Part shown: positions 9,229-19,667 of the stretch, piece after piece
Numbering within the stretch: position 1 is the first letter of the stretch
Layout of the letters: each line of letters begins with the position of its first letter
Assembly: GCA_018241425.1 (NCBI GenBank)
Contig: JAFEDU010000004.1
Location: 310,001-374,000 of the forward strand
Length of the DNA: 64,000 nucleotides
DNA from: Pseudomonadota bacterium
Lineage (GTDB): Bacteria > Pseudomonadota > Gammaproteobacteria > Steroidobacterales > Steroidobacteraceae
Reading direction: 5' to 3'
The notes under the pieces: model-generated
Seen by the model: only the letters and a program-made list of their open reading frames with translations
Told to the model about the DNA's origin: nothing
Databases searched by the model: none
Program-made: the position numbers and the translations under genes

Positions 9229-11208
9229 ATGGCCGCGAGCGGCAACTCCCCCATGACCGAACTGTGGCGCCCCTCGGCCGCGCGCATCGCCGATGCCAAC
9301 CTCACGCGCTTCATCAAGTGCCTGAACGCGCGTCGCGGCAGCACGCTCTCGGGCTACGACGACCTGTACGCCTGGTCGCTCGCGCAGCCGGCCGAGTTCT
9401 GGGCGGAACTGGCACGCTTCGCCGACGTGCGCGCGGACTTCGGCTCAGGTCCCGCGATCGAGAACCCGGGACGCATGCCGGGGACGCGCTTCTTCCCCGG
9501 AGCGCGCCTGAACTTCGCCGAGAACCTGCTGCGCTTCGAGGATGACCAGCCCGCCCTGGTATTCCGCAACGAGCGCGGCACCCGCCGCGCCCTCTCCTAC
9601 CGCGAACTGCGCCAGCAGGTGGCGCGGATTGCCGCGGGCCTTGCCGCCCTCGGGGTTGGCCCCGGCGATCGCGTCGCCGGCTTCCTGCCGAACCTGCCCG
9701 AGACCGCCATCGCGATGCTCGCGACCGCGAGCCTCGGCGCCATCTGGAGTTCCTGTTCGCCGGACTTCGGCGTGCACGGCGTGCTCGACCGCTTCGGGCA
9801 GATCGCGCCGCGCGTGCTGTTCACCGCCGACGGCTATTTCTACGCCGGCAAGAAGCTCGACTCGCTGGGGCCGATGTCCGAGGTGCTCGGCAAGATCGGC
9901 AGCATCGAGCGCGTGGTCGTCATTCCCTACACCGAGGAGGAGCCCGAGCTTGCGCGCCTGGGGCCCGCCGCGGCGAAGGCGGTGGCGTGGGGCCGTTTCG
10001 GCACCGCCGGCGCACCGCTCAAGTTCGCGCGCCAGCCGTTCAACACGCCCCTCTACATCCTCTATTCGTCCGGGACCACCGGCGTGCCGAAGTGCATCGT
10101 GCACGGCGCCGGCGGCACGCTGCTGCAGCACCTGAAGGAACACCTGCTGCACGTGGACTTGAAGCGCAGCGACCGCATCTTCTACTTCACGACCTGTGGC
10201 TGGATGATGTGGAACTGGCTGATGAGCGCGCTCGCGACCGGGGCGACGCTCGTGCTCTACGACGGCAGCCCGTTCCATCCGGAACCTGCGACGCTGTGGA
10301 AGATGGCCGGCGAGGAGCGCGTCACCGTCTTCGGCACCAGCGCCAAGTACCTCTCGGCGCTCGAGAAGCGCGACTTCGAGGCCGGCAGGGCCGCGGACCT
10401 CTCGAGCCTGCGCACGCTCTTGTCGACCGGCTCGCCGCTCATGCCGGAGGGGTTTGACTACGTCTACCGCACCGTCAAGTCGGACCTGATGCTGGCCTCG
10501 ATCTCCGGGGGCACGGACATCGTCTCGTGCTTCGCGCTCGGCTGCCCGGTGCGCCCGGTGCACCGCGGCGAGATCCAGTGCCGCGGGCTGGGCATGGCCG
10601 TGGACATCTACGACGACGAGGGCCGCCCGGTGCGCGGCGAGCGCGGCGAACTGGTGTGCACCGCGCCCTTTCCCTCCATGCCGGTCGGGTTCTGGAACGA
10701 TCCGGACGGGGCGAAGTACCGCGCCGCCTACTTCGAGCGCTTTCCCAACGTCTGGCACCACGGCGACTACGCCGCCATCACCGAGCACGACGGACTGGTG
10801 ATCTTCGGGCGCTCGGACGCGGTGCTCAATCCCGGCGGCGTGCGCATCGGCACCGCCGAGATCTACTCGGCGGTCGAGGCGCTGCCGCAGGTAGCCGAGG
10901 CGCTCGCGGTTGGCCAGGACTGGCAGGACGACGTGCGGGTGGTGCTGTTCGTGCGGCTGCAGGCGGGAGTCGCGCTCGATGAGCCCTTGCGGCGCGAGAT
11001 CCGCGAGACGATCCGCGCCCAGACCACCGCGCGCCACGTGCCCGCGCGCATCGTGGCCGTGCCGGACATCCCGCGCACGCTCTCGGGCAAGCTCACCGAG
11101 CTTGCGGTGCGCAACGTGATCCACGGCAAGCCGGTGAAGAACCTCGATGCGCTCGCCAACCCGCAGGCGCTGGATCACTTCCGCGATCTGCCCGAGCTCA
11201 AGACCTGA
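9229..11208 (+). CDS. aacS: Acetoacetyl-CoA synthetase
   Basis: A 659-residue acyl-adenylate ligase; a start at ATG 9253 would give 651 residues and a cleaner N-terminus ([12 protein letters not shown]). The acetyl-CoA synthetase N-domain contains [17 protein letters not shown]. The AMP-binding signature is [10 protein letters not shown], then [16 protein letters not shown] and SGGTDI, which separate acetoacetyl- from acetyl-CoA synthetases. The C-terminal Lys region reads [10 protein letters not shown]. It makes acetoacetyl-CoA from acetoacetate, ATP and CoA, feeding the thiolase upstream. It starts only 2 bases after the ETF-QO stop. Confidence 0.93.
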   Translation: MAASGNSPMTELWRPSAARIADANLTRFIKCLNARRGSTLSGYDDLYAWSLAQPAEFWAELARFADVRADFGSGPAIENPGRMPGTRFFPGARLNFAENLLRFEDDQPALVFRNERGTRRALSYRELRQQVARIAAGLAALGVGPGDRVAGFLPNLPETAIAMLATASLGAIWSSCSPDFGVHGVLDRFGQIAPRVLFTADGYFYAGKKLDSLGPMSEVLGKIGSIERVVVIPYTEEEPELARLGPAAAKAVAWGRFGTAGAPLKFARQPFNTPLYILYSSGTTGVPKCIVHGAGGTLLQHLKEHLLHVDLKRSDRIFYFTTCGWMMWNWLMSALATGATLVLYDGSPFHPEPATLWKMAGEERVTVFGTSAKYLSALEKRDFEAGRAADLSSLRTLLSTGSPLMPEGFDYVYRTVKSDLMLASISGGTDIVSCFALGCPVRPVHRGEIQCRGLGMAVDIYDDEGRPVRGERGELVCTAPFPSMPVGFWNDPDGAKYRAAYFERFPNVWHHGDYAAITEHDGLVIFGRSDAVLNPGGVRIGTAEIYSAVEALPQVAEALAVGQDWQDDVRVVLFVRLQAGVALDEPLRREIRETIRAQTTARHVPARIVAVPDIPRTLSGKLTELAVRNVIHGKPVKNLDALANPQALDHFRDLPELKT

Positions 11209-11214
11209 GCCGCC

Positions 11215-12342
11215 GTGGGCGCTGAAGCCGGGCATGGCCCCGGCCAGGACCAGGGGGAGCTGTTCGAGCGCTACTACCGCGAGCTGAACGCCCGCGGCTT
11301 CAGCGCCGATGCCGCGCAGCTGGCCGCCGTGGCGCGCCTCCAGGACCTGCGGCGGCGCCTGCTCGCATCCCCCGGCGGCCGGCCGCCATGGCTCGCACGC
11401 CTCCTCGGTGCGCCGCCACCGGCACCGGTACGCGGCCTGTACCTCTGGGGTGGCGTCGGCCGCGGCAAGACCTGGCTGATGGACCTGTTCTTCGCGAGCC
11501 TGCCTTTCGAGCAGAAGCGCCGCCGCCACTTCCACCGCTTCATGTACGACGTGCACGCGGGCCTCAAGCGCCTGGCCGACGAGCGCGACCCGCTCGAGCA
11601 GATCGCGGCCGACCTTGCGCGCACGACCCGCGTGCTGTGCTTCGATGAGCTCTACGTGACCGACATCGCCGATGCGATGATCCTCGGCGGCCTGTTCGCG
11701 GGACTGTTCCGGCGCGGCGTGACGCTGGTGGCGACCTCCAACGTCGCGCCCCAGGAGCTCTACCGCGACGGGCTGCAGCGCGAGCGGTTCCTGCCGGCGA
11801 TCGCGCTCCTGGAGGAGCACCTCGAGGTGCTGCAGGTGGCGGGCCCGACCGACTACCGCTTGCGCCAGCTCACGCAGGCAGGCACCTACCTGGACAGCGC
11901 CGACCCGCGCAGCGCGGCGCAGCTGGAGCGGCTGTTCGCCGAGCTCGGCGGCCCCCTGGTGCAGAGCGGTGGCACGCTCGCGATCCAGGGGCGGCCGATC
12001 CCGGTCGTGCGCCTGTCGGCCGGGGCCGCCTGGTTCGAGTTCCGCGCCCTGTGCGACGGGCCGCGCAGCCAGGACGACTACATCGAGATCGCGCGCGAGT
12101 TCCAGTCGGTGTTCCTCACCCAGGTACCGCTCCTGGACGGCAGCCGCGAGAACGAGGCGCGGCGCTTCGTGGCACTGGTCGATGAACTGTACGACCGCAA
12201 CGTGAAGCTCGTGGTGGCCGCAGCGGCGGCCCCGGCCGCGCTCTACGGTGGAAGCCGGGTCGCGCCGATCTTCCAGCGCACCGCCAGCCGCCTCACCGAG
12301 ATGCAGAGCGTCGAGTACCTGGCGCGCGAACACCGCGCCTGA
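11215..12342 (+). CDS. zapE: Cell-division ATPase ZapE (AFG1-like)
   Basis: A 375-residue P-loop ATPase. Walker A GGVGRGKT is at 79-86, after the LYLWG lead-in. HFHRFMYDVH follows, then Walker B LCFDELYVTDIADAMIL and the sensor region VATSNVAPQELY. These are hallmarks of the AFG1/ZapE family. ZapE binds FtsZ during constriction under low-oxygen or stress conditions. GTG at 11215 is the only reasonable start, 6 bases after aacS. Its place at the end of an acyl-CoA run is probably co-transcription without a shared function. Convergent with hpd, 9 bases apart. Confidence 0.93.
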   Translation: MGAEAGHGPGQDQGELFERYYRELNARGFSADAAQLAAVARLQDLRRRLLASPGGRPPWLARLLGAPPPAPVRGLYLWGGVGRGKTWLMDLFFASLPFEQKRRRHFHRFMYDVHAGLKRLADERDPLEQIAADLARTTRVLCFDELYVTDIADAMILGGLFAGLFRRGVTLVATSNVAPQELYRDGLQRERFLPAIALLEEHLEVLQVAGPTDYRLRQLTQAGTYLDSADPRSAAQLERLFAELGGPLVQSGGTLAIQGRPIPVVRLSAGAAWFEFRALCDGPRSQDDYIEIAREFQSVFLTQVPLLDGSRENEARRFVALVDELYDRNVKLVVAAAAAPAALYGGSRVAPIFQRTASRLTEMQSVEYLAREHRA

Positions 12343-12351
12343 GGCGCGCCC

Positions 12352-13407
12352 TCAGAGCACGCCGCGTCGTATCTGGTCCTGCTCGATGGACTCGAACAGG
12401 GCGCGGAAGTTGCCTTCCCCGAATCCCTCGTTGCCCTTCCTCTGGATGATCTCGAAGAAGATCGGCCCGATCACGTTCTGCGTGAAGATCTGCAGCAGCA
12501 CGCCCTCGCCCTTCTGCGGGTTGCCGTCGATCAGGATGCGGCGGCGGCGCAGCTCCTCGAGGTTCTCACCATGCCCCGGCACGCGCGCGCCGACGCCCTC
12601 GTAGTAGGTGTCGGGGGAGTCCTGGAAGGCCACTCCCTGGGCGCGCAGCACATCGACGGTGCGGTAGATGTCCTCGCTGGCGAGCGCGATGTGCTGGATG
12701 CCCTCGCCGTGGTACTCGCGCAGGTACTCCTCGATCTGGCTCTTGTCGTCCTGCGACTCGTTGATCGGAATGCGGATCTTGCCGCACGGGCTGGTCATGG
12801 CGCGCGAGAACAGCCCGGTGTGCTTGCCCTCGATGTCGAAGTAGCGGATCTCGCGGAAGTTGAAGAGCTTCTCGTAGAAGCCCGCCCACACGTCCATGCG
12901 CCCGCGTCCCACGTTGTGCGTGAGGTGGTCGATGACCCTGAGGCCCGCGCCAGCGGCCGCCGGCGCGCTCACGGGGCGGAAGTCGACGTCATAGATGGAC
13001 TGCCCGCCGTAGCGGTCGACGAGGTAGATGAGCGAGCCGCCGATGCCCTCGATGCAGGGGATGTTCAGCTCCATGGGGCCCGCACTCTGCGGCCCGGGCT
13101 TGGCCCCGAGCGACAGGGCGCGCGCGTAGGCGCGCGCGGCATCGCGCACGCGGAACGCCATCGCACAGGCCGACGGGCCGTGCGCGCGGGCGAAGGCCTG
13201 GCCGAAGGAGTCCGGCTCGGCATTGATGATGAAGTTGATCTCGCCCTGGCGGTGCAGGGTCACGTTCTTCGAGCGGTGACGCGCCACGACCGGGAATCCC
13301 AGCCGCTCGAACAGGGTGCGCAGCAGCTGCGGGTCCGGTGCGGTGTACTCGACGAACTCGAAGCCGTCCGTGCCCATCGGATTGTCGGGCAGGTTGCTCG
13401 TAGCCAT
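12352..13407 (-). CDS. hpd: 4-hydroxyphenylpyruvate dioxygenase
   Basis: A 351-residue two-domain vicinal-oxygen-chelate enzyme that turns 4-hydroxyphenylpyruvate into homogentisate in tyrosine breakdown. The Fe(II) ligands are visible in order: His of DHLTHNV, His of GIQHIAL and Glu of PIFFEIIQR. The C-terminal GNEGFGEGNF gate helix is intact. ATG at 13407 is used; the frame runs further upstream only through a TTG beyond the likely transcription start. No homogentisate dioxygenase or other tyrosine-pathway gene is in the window, so the product may also go to pyomelanin or quinone-type compounds. Confidence 0.95.
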   Translation of the reverse strand: MATSNLPDNPMGTDGFEFVEYTAPDPQLLRTLFERLGFPVVARHRSKNVTLHRQGEINFIINAEPDSFGQAFARAHGPSACAMAFRVRDAARAYARALSLGAKPGPQSAGPMELNIPCIEGIGGSLIYLVDRYGGQSIYDVDFRPVSAPAAAGAGLRVIDHLTHNVGRGRMDVWAGFYEKLFNFREIRYFDIEGKHTGLFSRAMTSPCGKIRIPINESQDDKSQIEEYLREYHGEGIQHIALASEDIYRTVDVLRAQGVAFQDSPDTYYEGVGARVPGHGENLEELRRRRILIDGNPQKGEGVLLQIFTQNVIGPIFFEIIQRKGNEGFGEGNFRALFESIEQDQIRRGVL

Positions 13408-13457
13408 TGGTCCCTCGCGCCGCTCAGTGTCGGCAGATCGTTGCACGGGCAATCAAT

Positions 13458-13463
13458 ATTATA
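13458..13463 (-). promoter_or_regulatory. -10 element (TATAAT) for hpd
   Basis: A perfect TATAAT on the minus strand, 50 bases upstream of the hpd ATG. No consensus -35 is seen at the expected place. It lies back to back with the TATAAT at 13493 serving the opposite gene. Confidence 0.5.
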
Positions 13464-13492
13464 GCGGCACGGCCGGCATCATCCGCCGCATG

Positions 13493-13498
13493 TATAAT
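13493..13498 (+). promoter_or_regulatory. -10 element (TATAAT) for the glutamate dehydrogenase gene
   Basis: A perfect TATAAT in TGTATAATCGCG, about 108 bases upstream of the ATG at 13607. The long leader (13506-13606) contains no open frame or riboswitch I can recognise. Confidence 0.5.
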
Positions 13499-13606
13499 CG
13501 CGCGCCGCAACAACCGGGGGGATCGGTGGCCGCATCGCCATGCCATAAGATGCGTGTTTTGCGCACGCGATCCTGTTACGCCCCGTCTTAGCAAGGAAGA
13601 ACGCGC

Positions 13607-16600
13607 ATGCACGCTGCCGCTGACGACAACCGGCTGCTCCACAGTATTCCCGCCGCCCGCGTCGCGCTGATCGACAAGATCGCGCGCAACGCCGGCAGCA
13701 ACGGCGCGCGCCGCGGGCTCGGCCAGCGCTTCGTGCGCAGCTACTTCCACGGCGTGGCCGAGGAGGACCTGAAGGCCCGCGACCCGCGGACGCTGGCGCG
13801 CGCCGCGCTCGGTCACCTGGACTTCGCCATGCGCCGCCCGCGCGGGCGGTCGCTCGTGCAGGTCTTCAATCCGGAAGTCCGCCGCGACGGCTTCGTGAGC
13901 CCACACACGCTGGTGCTCACCGTCACCGACGACATGCCGTTCCTGGTCGACTCGATCGGCATGGCCTTCGCGCGCGCCGCGCTGGCCGTGCACTTCATCG
14001 TACACCCGGTGCTGCAGGTGCGCCGCGACCGCGCCGGGCGCCTGCTGGAGCTCGGCGGCAACGGCGCCCCCGCGGGCACGCAGGCGGAGTCCTGGCAGCT
14101 GTACGAGATCGACCACATCAGCGACCCGCAGCAGCTCGCGCGCCTGCAGCGGGACCTCGAGTCCACGCTCGCCGACGTGCACCTCGCGGTGCGTGACTGG
14201 CGCGCCATGCGCGAGCGGATGCGCCAGGTCATCGCGACGCTCGGGCAGCAGCCCCCGCCGCTGCCGCCGGCCGAGGTGAGCGAGGCCGCGAACCTGCTCG
14301 ACTGGATGGAGCAGCGCCACTTCGTGTTCCTCGGCTATCGCCGCTACCGGCTCGAGCGCGACCGCAGCGAGGACCGCCTGGTACCCGAGCGCGGCTCGGG
14401 CCTGGGGATCCTCAGCACCAACCGCGGCGCCGGCGCGCATTCCACCGTCCTCAAGGGCGAGGTGCGCGACAAGGCGCGCGCACCGGAACTGCTGATCATC
14501 ACCAAGGCGAACTCGACCGCCACCGTGCATCGCGGCGAGCTGCTCGACTACGTGGGCGTCAAGACCTTCGACCGCCGCGGCCGCGTCGACGGCGAGCACC
14601 GCTTCCTGGGGCTTTGGACCTCGACCGCCTACCACGGCAGTCCCCGCGACATCCCGGTGCTGCGCCACAAGGTCGACCGGGTGATCGAGCACTTCGGCCT
14701 GGACCCGGCCAGCCACGACGGCAAGGAAGTGCTGAACGTGCTGGAAACCTACCCGCGCGACGAGCTGTTCCAGGCGGGCGTCTCCGACCTGATCCGCATC
14801 GTGCGCGGCGTGGTCAACCTCTACGAGCGCCGCACGGTGCGCCTGCTGGTGCGACGCGACCCCTACCACCGCTTCTACTCGTGCCTGGTGTACGTGCCGC
14901 GCGACCGCTACAACACCGAGGTGCGCGAGCGTATCGAGCAGATCGCGCTGGCCGGCTTCAACGGCACGGCCGTGGAGAGCCAGGTGCAGATCTCCGGCTC
15001 CAGCCACGCCCGCGTCCACGTGGTGGTGCGCACCGACCCGGCGCTGCGCCAGAAGCCGGACTATGCGCAGATCGAGCGGCACATCGCGGATGCCGCCCTC
15101 ACCTGGCAGGACCGCGTGCGCGCGCTGCTGGTGGACCGCTTGGGCGAGGACCAGGGCATCGCCCGCACGGCCCGCTACCGCCAGGCCTTCCCGCTGGCCT
15201 ACGAGGAGCACGTCACCCCGGAGGAGGGCTTCGAGGACATCGAGGAACTCGAGGCGCTGCGCACGCAGCCAGGCGCGCTGAAGCTCAACCTGTACCGCCC
15301 ACCCGGGCAGGTCCTCACGCGCGTGCACCTGAAGATCGTGAAGCTCGGCGAGCCCGTGCCGATCTCCGACGTGCTGCCGATGCTGGAGAACTTCGGGCTG
15401 CGGGTGATCTCCGAGCGTCCGTACGAGCTGCGCTGGCCGGAGGGCGGCGCGGCGTGGATCCAGGACTTCGAGCTCGAGCATCGCGACGGCCTCGTGGTCG
15501 AGATCGAGCGTATCGAGGCGCTGTTCCGCGATGCCTTCGCCGCTGCCTGGTCGGGCGCGGTCGAGAACGACGGCTTCAACCGCCTGCTGCTCGGCGCCGA
15601 GCTCAGCGCGCGCCAGGTGGTGGTGCTGCGCGCCTACTGCCGCTACCTGCTGCAGACCGGCGTGCCCTTCAGCCAGGCCTACATCGAGCGCACGCTCGCG
15701 GCCAACGCCGCGCTGGCGCGGCATCTGGTGAGACTGTTCGAGGTGCGCTTCGACCCGGCCGGCCCGGGCGGCCGCGCCGCGGAGCGGCGGGCGATGGCGA
15801 TCGTCGAGCAGGTGCGCACCGCGCTCGATGCCGTGAAGAGCCTCGACGATGACCGCATCCTGCGCGCCTACCTGACGCTGATCCAGGCCACGCTGCGGAC
15901 CAACTACTTCCAGAGCGACGCCGCGGGCGCCTCCAAGACCTACCTGTCCTTCAAGTTCGACCCGGCGCAGATCCCGGACCTGCCCCTGCCGCGGCCGAAG
16001 TTCGAGATCTTCGTCTACAGCCCGCGCGTCGAGGGCGTGCACCTGCGCATGGGCTACGTGGCACGTGGCGGCATCCGCTGGTCGGACCGGCGCGAGGACT
16101 TCCGTACCGAAGTCCTGGGACTGATGAAGGCGCAGAACGTCAAGAACACCCTCATCGTCCCCGTCGGCGCCAAGGGCGGCTTCGTCGCCAAGCGGCCGCC
16201 CTTGGGCGGCAGCCGCGAGGAACTGCAGGCCGAGGTGGTCAGCTGCTACCAGACCTTCATCCGCGGCCTGCTGGACCTGACCGACAACATCGTCGGCGGC
16301 CGCATCGTGCCGCCGTCACAGGTCGTACGCCGCGACGGCGACGATGCCTACCTCGTGGTCGCGGCCGACAAGGGCACGGCCACCTTCTCCGACATCGCCA
16401 ACGCGATCTCCGCGGACTACCACTTCTGGCTCGGGGACGCCTTCGCCTCCGGGGGCTCGGCCGGCTATGACCACAAGAAGATGGGCATCACGGCGCGCGG
16501 GGCCTGGGAGTGCGTCAAGCGGCACTTCCGCGAGATCGGCACCGATATCCAGCGCCAGGACTTCACCGTCGCGGGCATCGGCGACATGTCCGGGGACGTG

Positions 16601-18451
16601 TTCGGCAACGGCATGCTGCTCTCCCCGCACATCCGCCTGCAGGCCGCCTTCGATCACCGTCACATCTTCATCGACCCGCAGCCGGACGCGGCGGTGAGCT
16701 TCGCCGAGCGCGCCCGCCTGTTCGCGCTGCCGCGCTCCAGCTGGGACGACTACGACCGCAAGAAGATCTCCCGCGGCGGGGGCGTATTCCCCCGCAGCGC
16801 CAAGTCGATCGCGCTGTCGGCGGAGGCGCGCACGCTGCTCGGCATCGAGGGCAGCGCAGCCGCGCCCCACGAGGTGCTGCGCGCGATCCTGCGCATGCCC
16901 GCGGACCTCGTCTTCAACGGCGGCATCGGAACCTACGTCAAGGCCAGCGACGAGAGCAACGCCGAGGTCGGCGACCGTGCCAACGACGCGCTGCGCGTCA
17001 ACGGCAAGGAACTGCGCTGCAAGGTCATCGGCGAGGGCGGCAACCTCGGCCTGACCCAGCGCGGGCGCGTCGAGTACGCCCTGCACGGCGGCCGCCTGAA
17101 CACGGACTTCATCGACAACTCCGCCGGCGTCAACACCTCCGACGTCGAGGTCAACATCAAGATCCTCCTGAACCCGCTGGTGCACGAGGGGCGCCTCACC
17201 CGCGGCGACCGCAACCGGCTGCTGGTGCGGATGACCTCAGAGGTGGCGGACCTGGTGCTGCGCAACAACTACCTGCAGAGCCAGGCGATCAGCACGCTCG
17301 AGCTGCAATCGACCGCGCGGCTGGCGGAGTTCCAGCACCTGATCCGGCTGATGGAGCGCTCCGGCGAGCTCAACCGCGCGCTGGAATTCCTGCCGACCGA
17401 CGATGAGCTCGCCGAGCGCCGCAAGAGCGGCACGGGGCTCACGCGGCCGGAGCTCGCGATCCTGCTCGCCTACAGCAAGATCTGGCTCAACAACCACCTG
17501 CTCGCCTCCGACGTCCCCGAGGACCCGCACCTGTCCGCCGAGCTGGTGCGCTACTTCCCGGTACCGATCCAGAAGCGCTTCCCGCGCGCCATCGGCCGCC
17601 ACCGGCTGCGCCGCGAGATCATCGCGACCGCGACCACCAACAGCCTCGTGAACCGCATGGGTCCGACGTTCGTGACGCGCGCGCAGGAGGACACCGGGGC
17701 GGAGCCCGCGGCGATCGCGCGCGCCTACACCGCGGCGCGCGAGATCTTCGCCATGCGCGCGGTGTGGGAGCGCATCGAGGGCCTGGACAACAAGGTGACC
17801 GCGGCACTGCAGTACGAGGCCGCGTTCCAGACCAGCCGCCTCCTGCGGCACGCCACCTACTGGCTGCTCGCCGCCCGCACCCGCCTGCAGGTGGATGCCG
17901 CGGTCGAGGAGTTCCGCGGCGACGTGCAGCAGCTCGAGACCCACATCCACGAGCTCCTCACCGGGACCGAGCTGGCGCGCTTCGAGGAGAGCCGCAAGCG
18001 CTTCGTGGCCGGCGGCATGCCCGCAGCGCTCGCACAGCGCATCTCGAGCCTCGATGCCCTGAACGCGGCGCTCGACATCTGCGAGATCGCGGCGGCGCAC
18101 CGCGTCGCGGTGACCGAGACGGCGCGGGTCTACTTCGAGGTCGGCACGCGCATCGGCTTTGACTGGCTGCGCTCGCGCATCGAGAGCCTCAAGGTCGACG
18201 GCCCGTGGCAGGCCATCGCGCGCGGCGGCCTGCGCGATGGCGCGCTGCGCGTGCAGCGGCGACTCACCGAGCGGGTGCTGGGCGGCCGCACGCGCGGCTC
18301 GGCCGAGGCGCGCGTAAGCGCCTGGGTCGCCGCCGCCGGCAAGGACCTCGCGCACTGGCAGCACACCCTCGCGGACATGCGCGCCGCCGGGGCCGGCGAC
18401 TTTGCGACCCTGAGCGTCGGCGTCGAAGCGGTCCGCAAACTGGCAAACTGA
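13607..18451 (+). CDS. NAD-specific glutamate dehydrogenase, large (~180 kDa) class
   Basis: A 1,614-residue protein of the very large bacterial GDH family, normal length for it. It deaminates glutamate to 2-oxoglutarate and ammonia with NAD+. The long N-terminal half holds ACT-like and helical regulatory domains. The catalytic core starts near residue 800, with RGGIRWSDRREDFRTEV, VPVGAKGGFV (substrate Lys) and GIGDMSGDVFGNGML, then NGGIGTYVKAS and EGGNLGLTQ in the NAD domain. A C-terminal helical domain follows. These enzymes are often allosterically controlled (for example by aspartate). It is followed 6 bases later by gpmA, a likely co-transcribed but unrelated gene. Confidence 0.96.
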   Translation: MHAAADDNRLLHSIPAARVALIDKIARNAGSNGARRGLGQRFVRSYFHGVAEEDLKARDPRTLARAALGHLDFAMRRPRGRSLVQVFNPEVRRDGFVSPHTLVLTVTDDMPFLVDSIGMAFARAALAVHFIVHPVLQVRRDRAGRLLELGGNGAPAGTQAESWQLYEIDHISDPQQLARLQRDLESTLADVHLAVRDWRAMRERMRQVIATLGQQPPPLPPAEVSEAANLLDWMEQRHFVFLGYRRYRLERDRSEDRLVPERGSGLGILSTNRGAGAHSTVLKGEVRDKARAPELLIITKANSTATVHRGELLDYVGVKTFDRRGRVDGEHRFLGLWTSTAYHGSPRDIPVLRHKVDRVIEHFGLDPASHDGKEVLNVLETYPRDELFQAGVSDLIRIVRGVVNLYERRTVRLLVRRDPYHRFYSCLVYVPRDRYNTEVRERIEQIALAGFNGTAVESQVQISGSSHARVHVVVRTDPALRQKPDYAQIERHIADAALTWQDRVRALLVDRLGEDQGIARTARYRQAFPLAYEEHVTPEEGFEDIEELEALRTQPGALKLNLYRPPGQVLTRVHLKIVKLGEPVPISDVLPMLENFGLRVISERPYELRWPEGGAAWIQDFELEHRDGLVVEIERIEALFRDAFAAAWSGAVENDGFNRLLLGAELSARQVVVLRAYCRYLLQTGVPFSQAYIERTLAANAALARHLVRLFEVRFDPAGPGGRAAERRAMAIVEQVRTALDAVKSLDDDRILRAYLTLIQATLRTNYFQSDAAGASKTYLSFKFDPAQIPDLPLPRPKFEIFVYSPRVEGVHLRMGYVARGGIRWSDRREDFRTEVLGLMKAQNVKNTLIVPVGAKGGFVAKRPPLGGSREELQAEVVSCYQTFIRGLLDLTDNIVGGRIVPPSQVVRRDGDDAYLVVAADKGTATFSDIANAISADYHFWLGDAFASGGSAGYDHKKMGITARGAWECVKRHFREIGTDIQRQDFTVAGIGDMSGDVFGNGMLLSPHIRLQAAFDHRHIFIDPQPDAAVSFAERARLFALPRSSWDDYDRKKISRGGGVFPRSAKSIALSAEARTLLGIEGSAAAPHEVLRAILRMPADLVFNGGIGTYVKASDESNAEVGDRANDALRVNGKELRCKVIGEGGNLGLTQRGRVEYALHGGRLNTDFIDNSAGVNTSDVEVNIKILLNPLVHEGRLTRGDRNRLLVRMTSEVADLVLRNNYLQSQAISTLELQSTARLAEFQHLIRLMERSGELNRALEFLPTDDELAERRKSGTGLTRPELAILLAYSKIWLNNHLLASDVPEDPHLSAELVRYFPVPIQKRFPRAIGRHRLRREIIATATTNSLVNRMGPTFVTRAQEDTGAEPAAIARAYTAAREIFAMRAVWERIEGLDNKVTAALQYEAAFQTSRLLRHATYWLLAARTRLQVDAAVEEFRGDVQQLETHIHELLTGTELARFEESRKRFVAGGMPAALAQRISSLDALNAALDICEIAAAHRVAVTETARVYFEVGTRIGFDWLRSRIESLKVDGPWQAIARGGLRDGALRVQRRLTERVLGGRTRGSAEARVSAWVAAAGKDLAHWQHTLADMRAAGAGDFATLSVGVEAVRKLAN

Positions 18452-18457
18452 CGACCC

Positions 18458-19231
18458 ATGAGCAACAAAGACACCTCCTCCGCCCCCGGCCAGCTGGTGC
18501 TGGTACGGCACGGCCAGAGCATCTGGAACGTCGAGAACCTCTTCACCGGCTGGACCGACGTCGACCTGTCCGAGACCGGGCGGGCGGAAGCCGCGCAGGC
18601 GGGCCGGGAGCTGACCCGCGCCGGCATCGCCTGCGACCTGGCCTTCACCTCGGTGCTCAAGCGCGCCATCCGCACCCTGTGGCTGATGCTCGACGAGATG
18701 GACCGCATGTGGCTGCCGGTGGAACGCAGCTGGCGACTGAACGAGCGCCACTACGGCGCCCTGCAGGGCCTGAACAAGGCGCAGACCGTCGCCCAGCACG
18801 GGGACGCGCAGGTGAAGGTCTGGCGGCGCAGCTACGACATACCCCCGCCGCCCCTGTCGGCCGAGGATCCGCGCCATCCGCGCTTCGACGCCCGCTACGC
18901 GGCGGTGCCACCGGCGGAGCTGCCGGTCACCGAGTCCCTCAAGGACACCCTCGCGCGCGTGCTGCCCTTCTGGCACGCCCGCATCGCCCCGGAGCTGCGC
19001 AGCGGCCGCAACGTGCTGGTGGTCGCCCACGGCAACAGCCTGCGCGCCATGGTGAAGATGCTCGACGGCATGAGCGAGGCCGAGATCACCGAGCTCAACA
19101 TCCCGACCGGGGTCCCGCTGGTGTACGAGCTCGACCGGGAGCTGCGGCCGCGCAGCCACCGCTACCTGGGGGACGCCGCCGCGATCGCGGCCGCCGCCGA
19201 GGCGGTACGGCGCCAGACCGAGAAGCGCTAG
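18458..19231 (+). CDS. gpmA: 2,3-bisphosphoglycerate-dependent phosphoglycerate mutase
   Basis: A 257-residue glycolytic mutase interconverting 3- and 2-phosphoglycerate. The phospho-histidine is His18 in [10 protein letters not shown]. Family blocks are [24 protein letters not shown] and the second active-site His in [10 protein letters not shown]. The length is that of the dPGM group. It starts 6 bases after the glutamate dehydrogenase stop, so one transcript is probable. Confidence 0.96.
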   Translation: MSNKDTSSAPGQLVLVRHGQSIWNVENLFTGWTDVDLSETGRAEAAQAGRELTRAGIACDLAFTSVLKRAIRTLWLMLDEMDRMWLPVERSWRLNERHYGALQGLNKAQTVAQHGDAQVKVWRRSYDIPPPPLSAEDPRHPRFDARYAAVPPAELPVTESLKDTLARVLPFWHARIAPELRSGRNVLVVAHGNSLRAMVKMLDGMSEAEITELNIPTGVPLVYELDRELRPRSHRYLGDAAAIAAAAEAVRRQTEKR

Positions 19232-19243
19232 GGTTCCGCGCCC

Positions 19244-19645
19244 TTAGGCGGCCCAGCCGTCGTAGCGGCCGCCGAGCTCGCCGGCGAGTGCGCTCAGGCG
19301 GCGGCTGAGCGCCTGCATGTCCGGCACGATCAGGCGCATGGACTTGGTCGCGTGCAGGCTGAACCCGCTCTCTTCCTGCAGCGGCTTCAGGTCCACCGAG
19401 AACTCCGGCTCGAGGCGCGCCCGCGCCTGCTCGCAGGCCGCCGCATCCGGCAGCGCGAGGAAGAAGTCCACCGGGTATTCGTTGAACGGCGCGTAACCCT
19501 GCGAGCGCAGCTGCCCGATCATCTGCTCGTCCCAGGTCTCGGCGCGCGAGCGGCGCACGGCGCGCACCTTGAAGTAGACCCGCGACACGATGACCGCGAG
19601 CGCCACGACGAGGGCGACGAAGAACCAGACGTTGGCGTTGTTCAT
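19244..19645 (-). CDS. Membrane-anchored RraB-like (RNase E inhibitor fold) protein
   Basis: A 133-residue protein. Residues ~6-25 form one transmembrane helix (VWFFVALVVALAVIVSRVYF) followed by basic residues, so the rest should face the cytoplasm. The soluble part, YPVDFFLALPDAAACEQA through ESGFSLHAT to a C-terminal GGRYDGWAA, resembles the RraB/ribonuclease E inhibitor domain. Classical RraB is soluble and modulates the RNA degradosome, so a membrane-tethered version would be unusual. It is convergent with gpmA and lies just after the enoyl-CoA hydratase gene on the same strand. Function is inferred only from fold resemblance. Confidence 0.6.
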   Translation of the reverse strand: MNNANVWFFVALVVALAVIVSRVYFKVRAVRRSRAETWDEQMIGQLRSQGYAPFNEYPVDFFLALPDAAACEQARARLEPEFSVDLKPLQEESGFSLHATKSMRLIVPDMQALSRRLSALAGELGGRYDGWAA

Positions 19646-19667
19646 GGCTTGGCGGGCGCCGCGCGGC

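Noticed and set aside
9445..12333. A 962-codon open frame opposite aacS and zapE
   Set aside because: Spans two clear genes on the other strand and shows only low-complexity Arg/Ala/Val sequence.
13424..16042. An 872-codon open frame opposite the large glutamate dehydrogenase gene
   Set aside because: Antisense shadow; no family motif, while the plus-strand frame is a full-length known enzyme.
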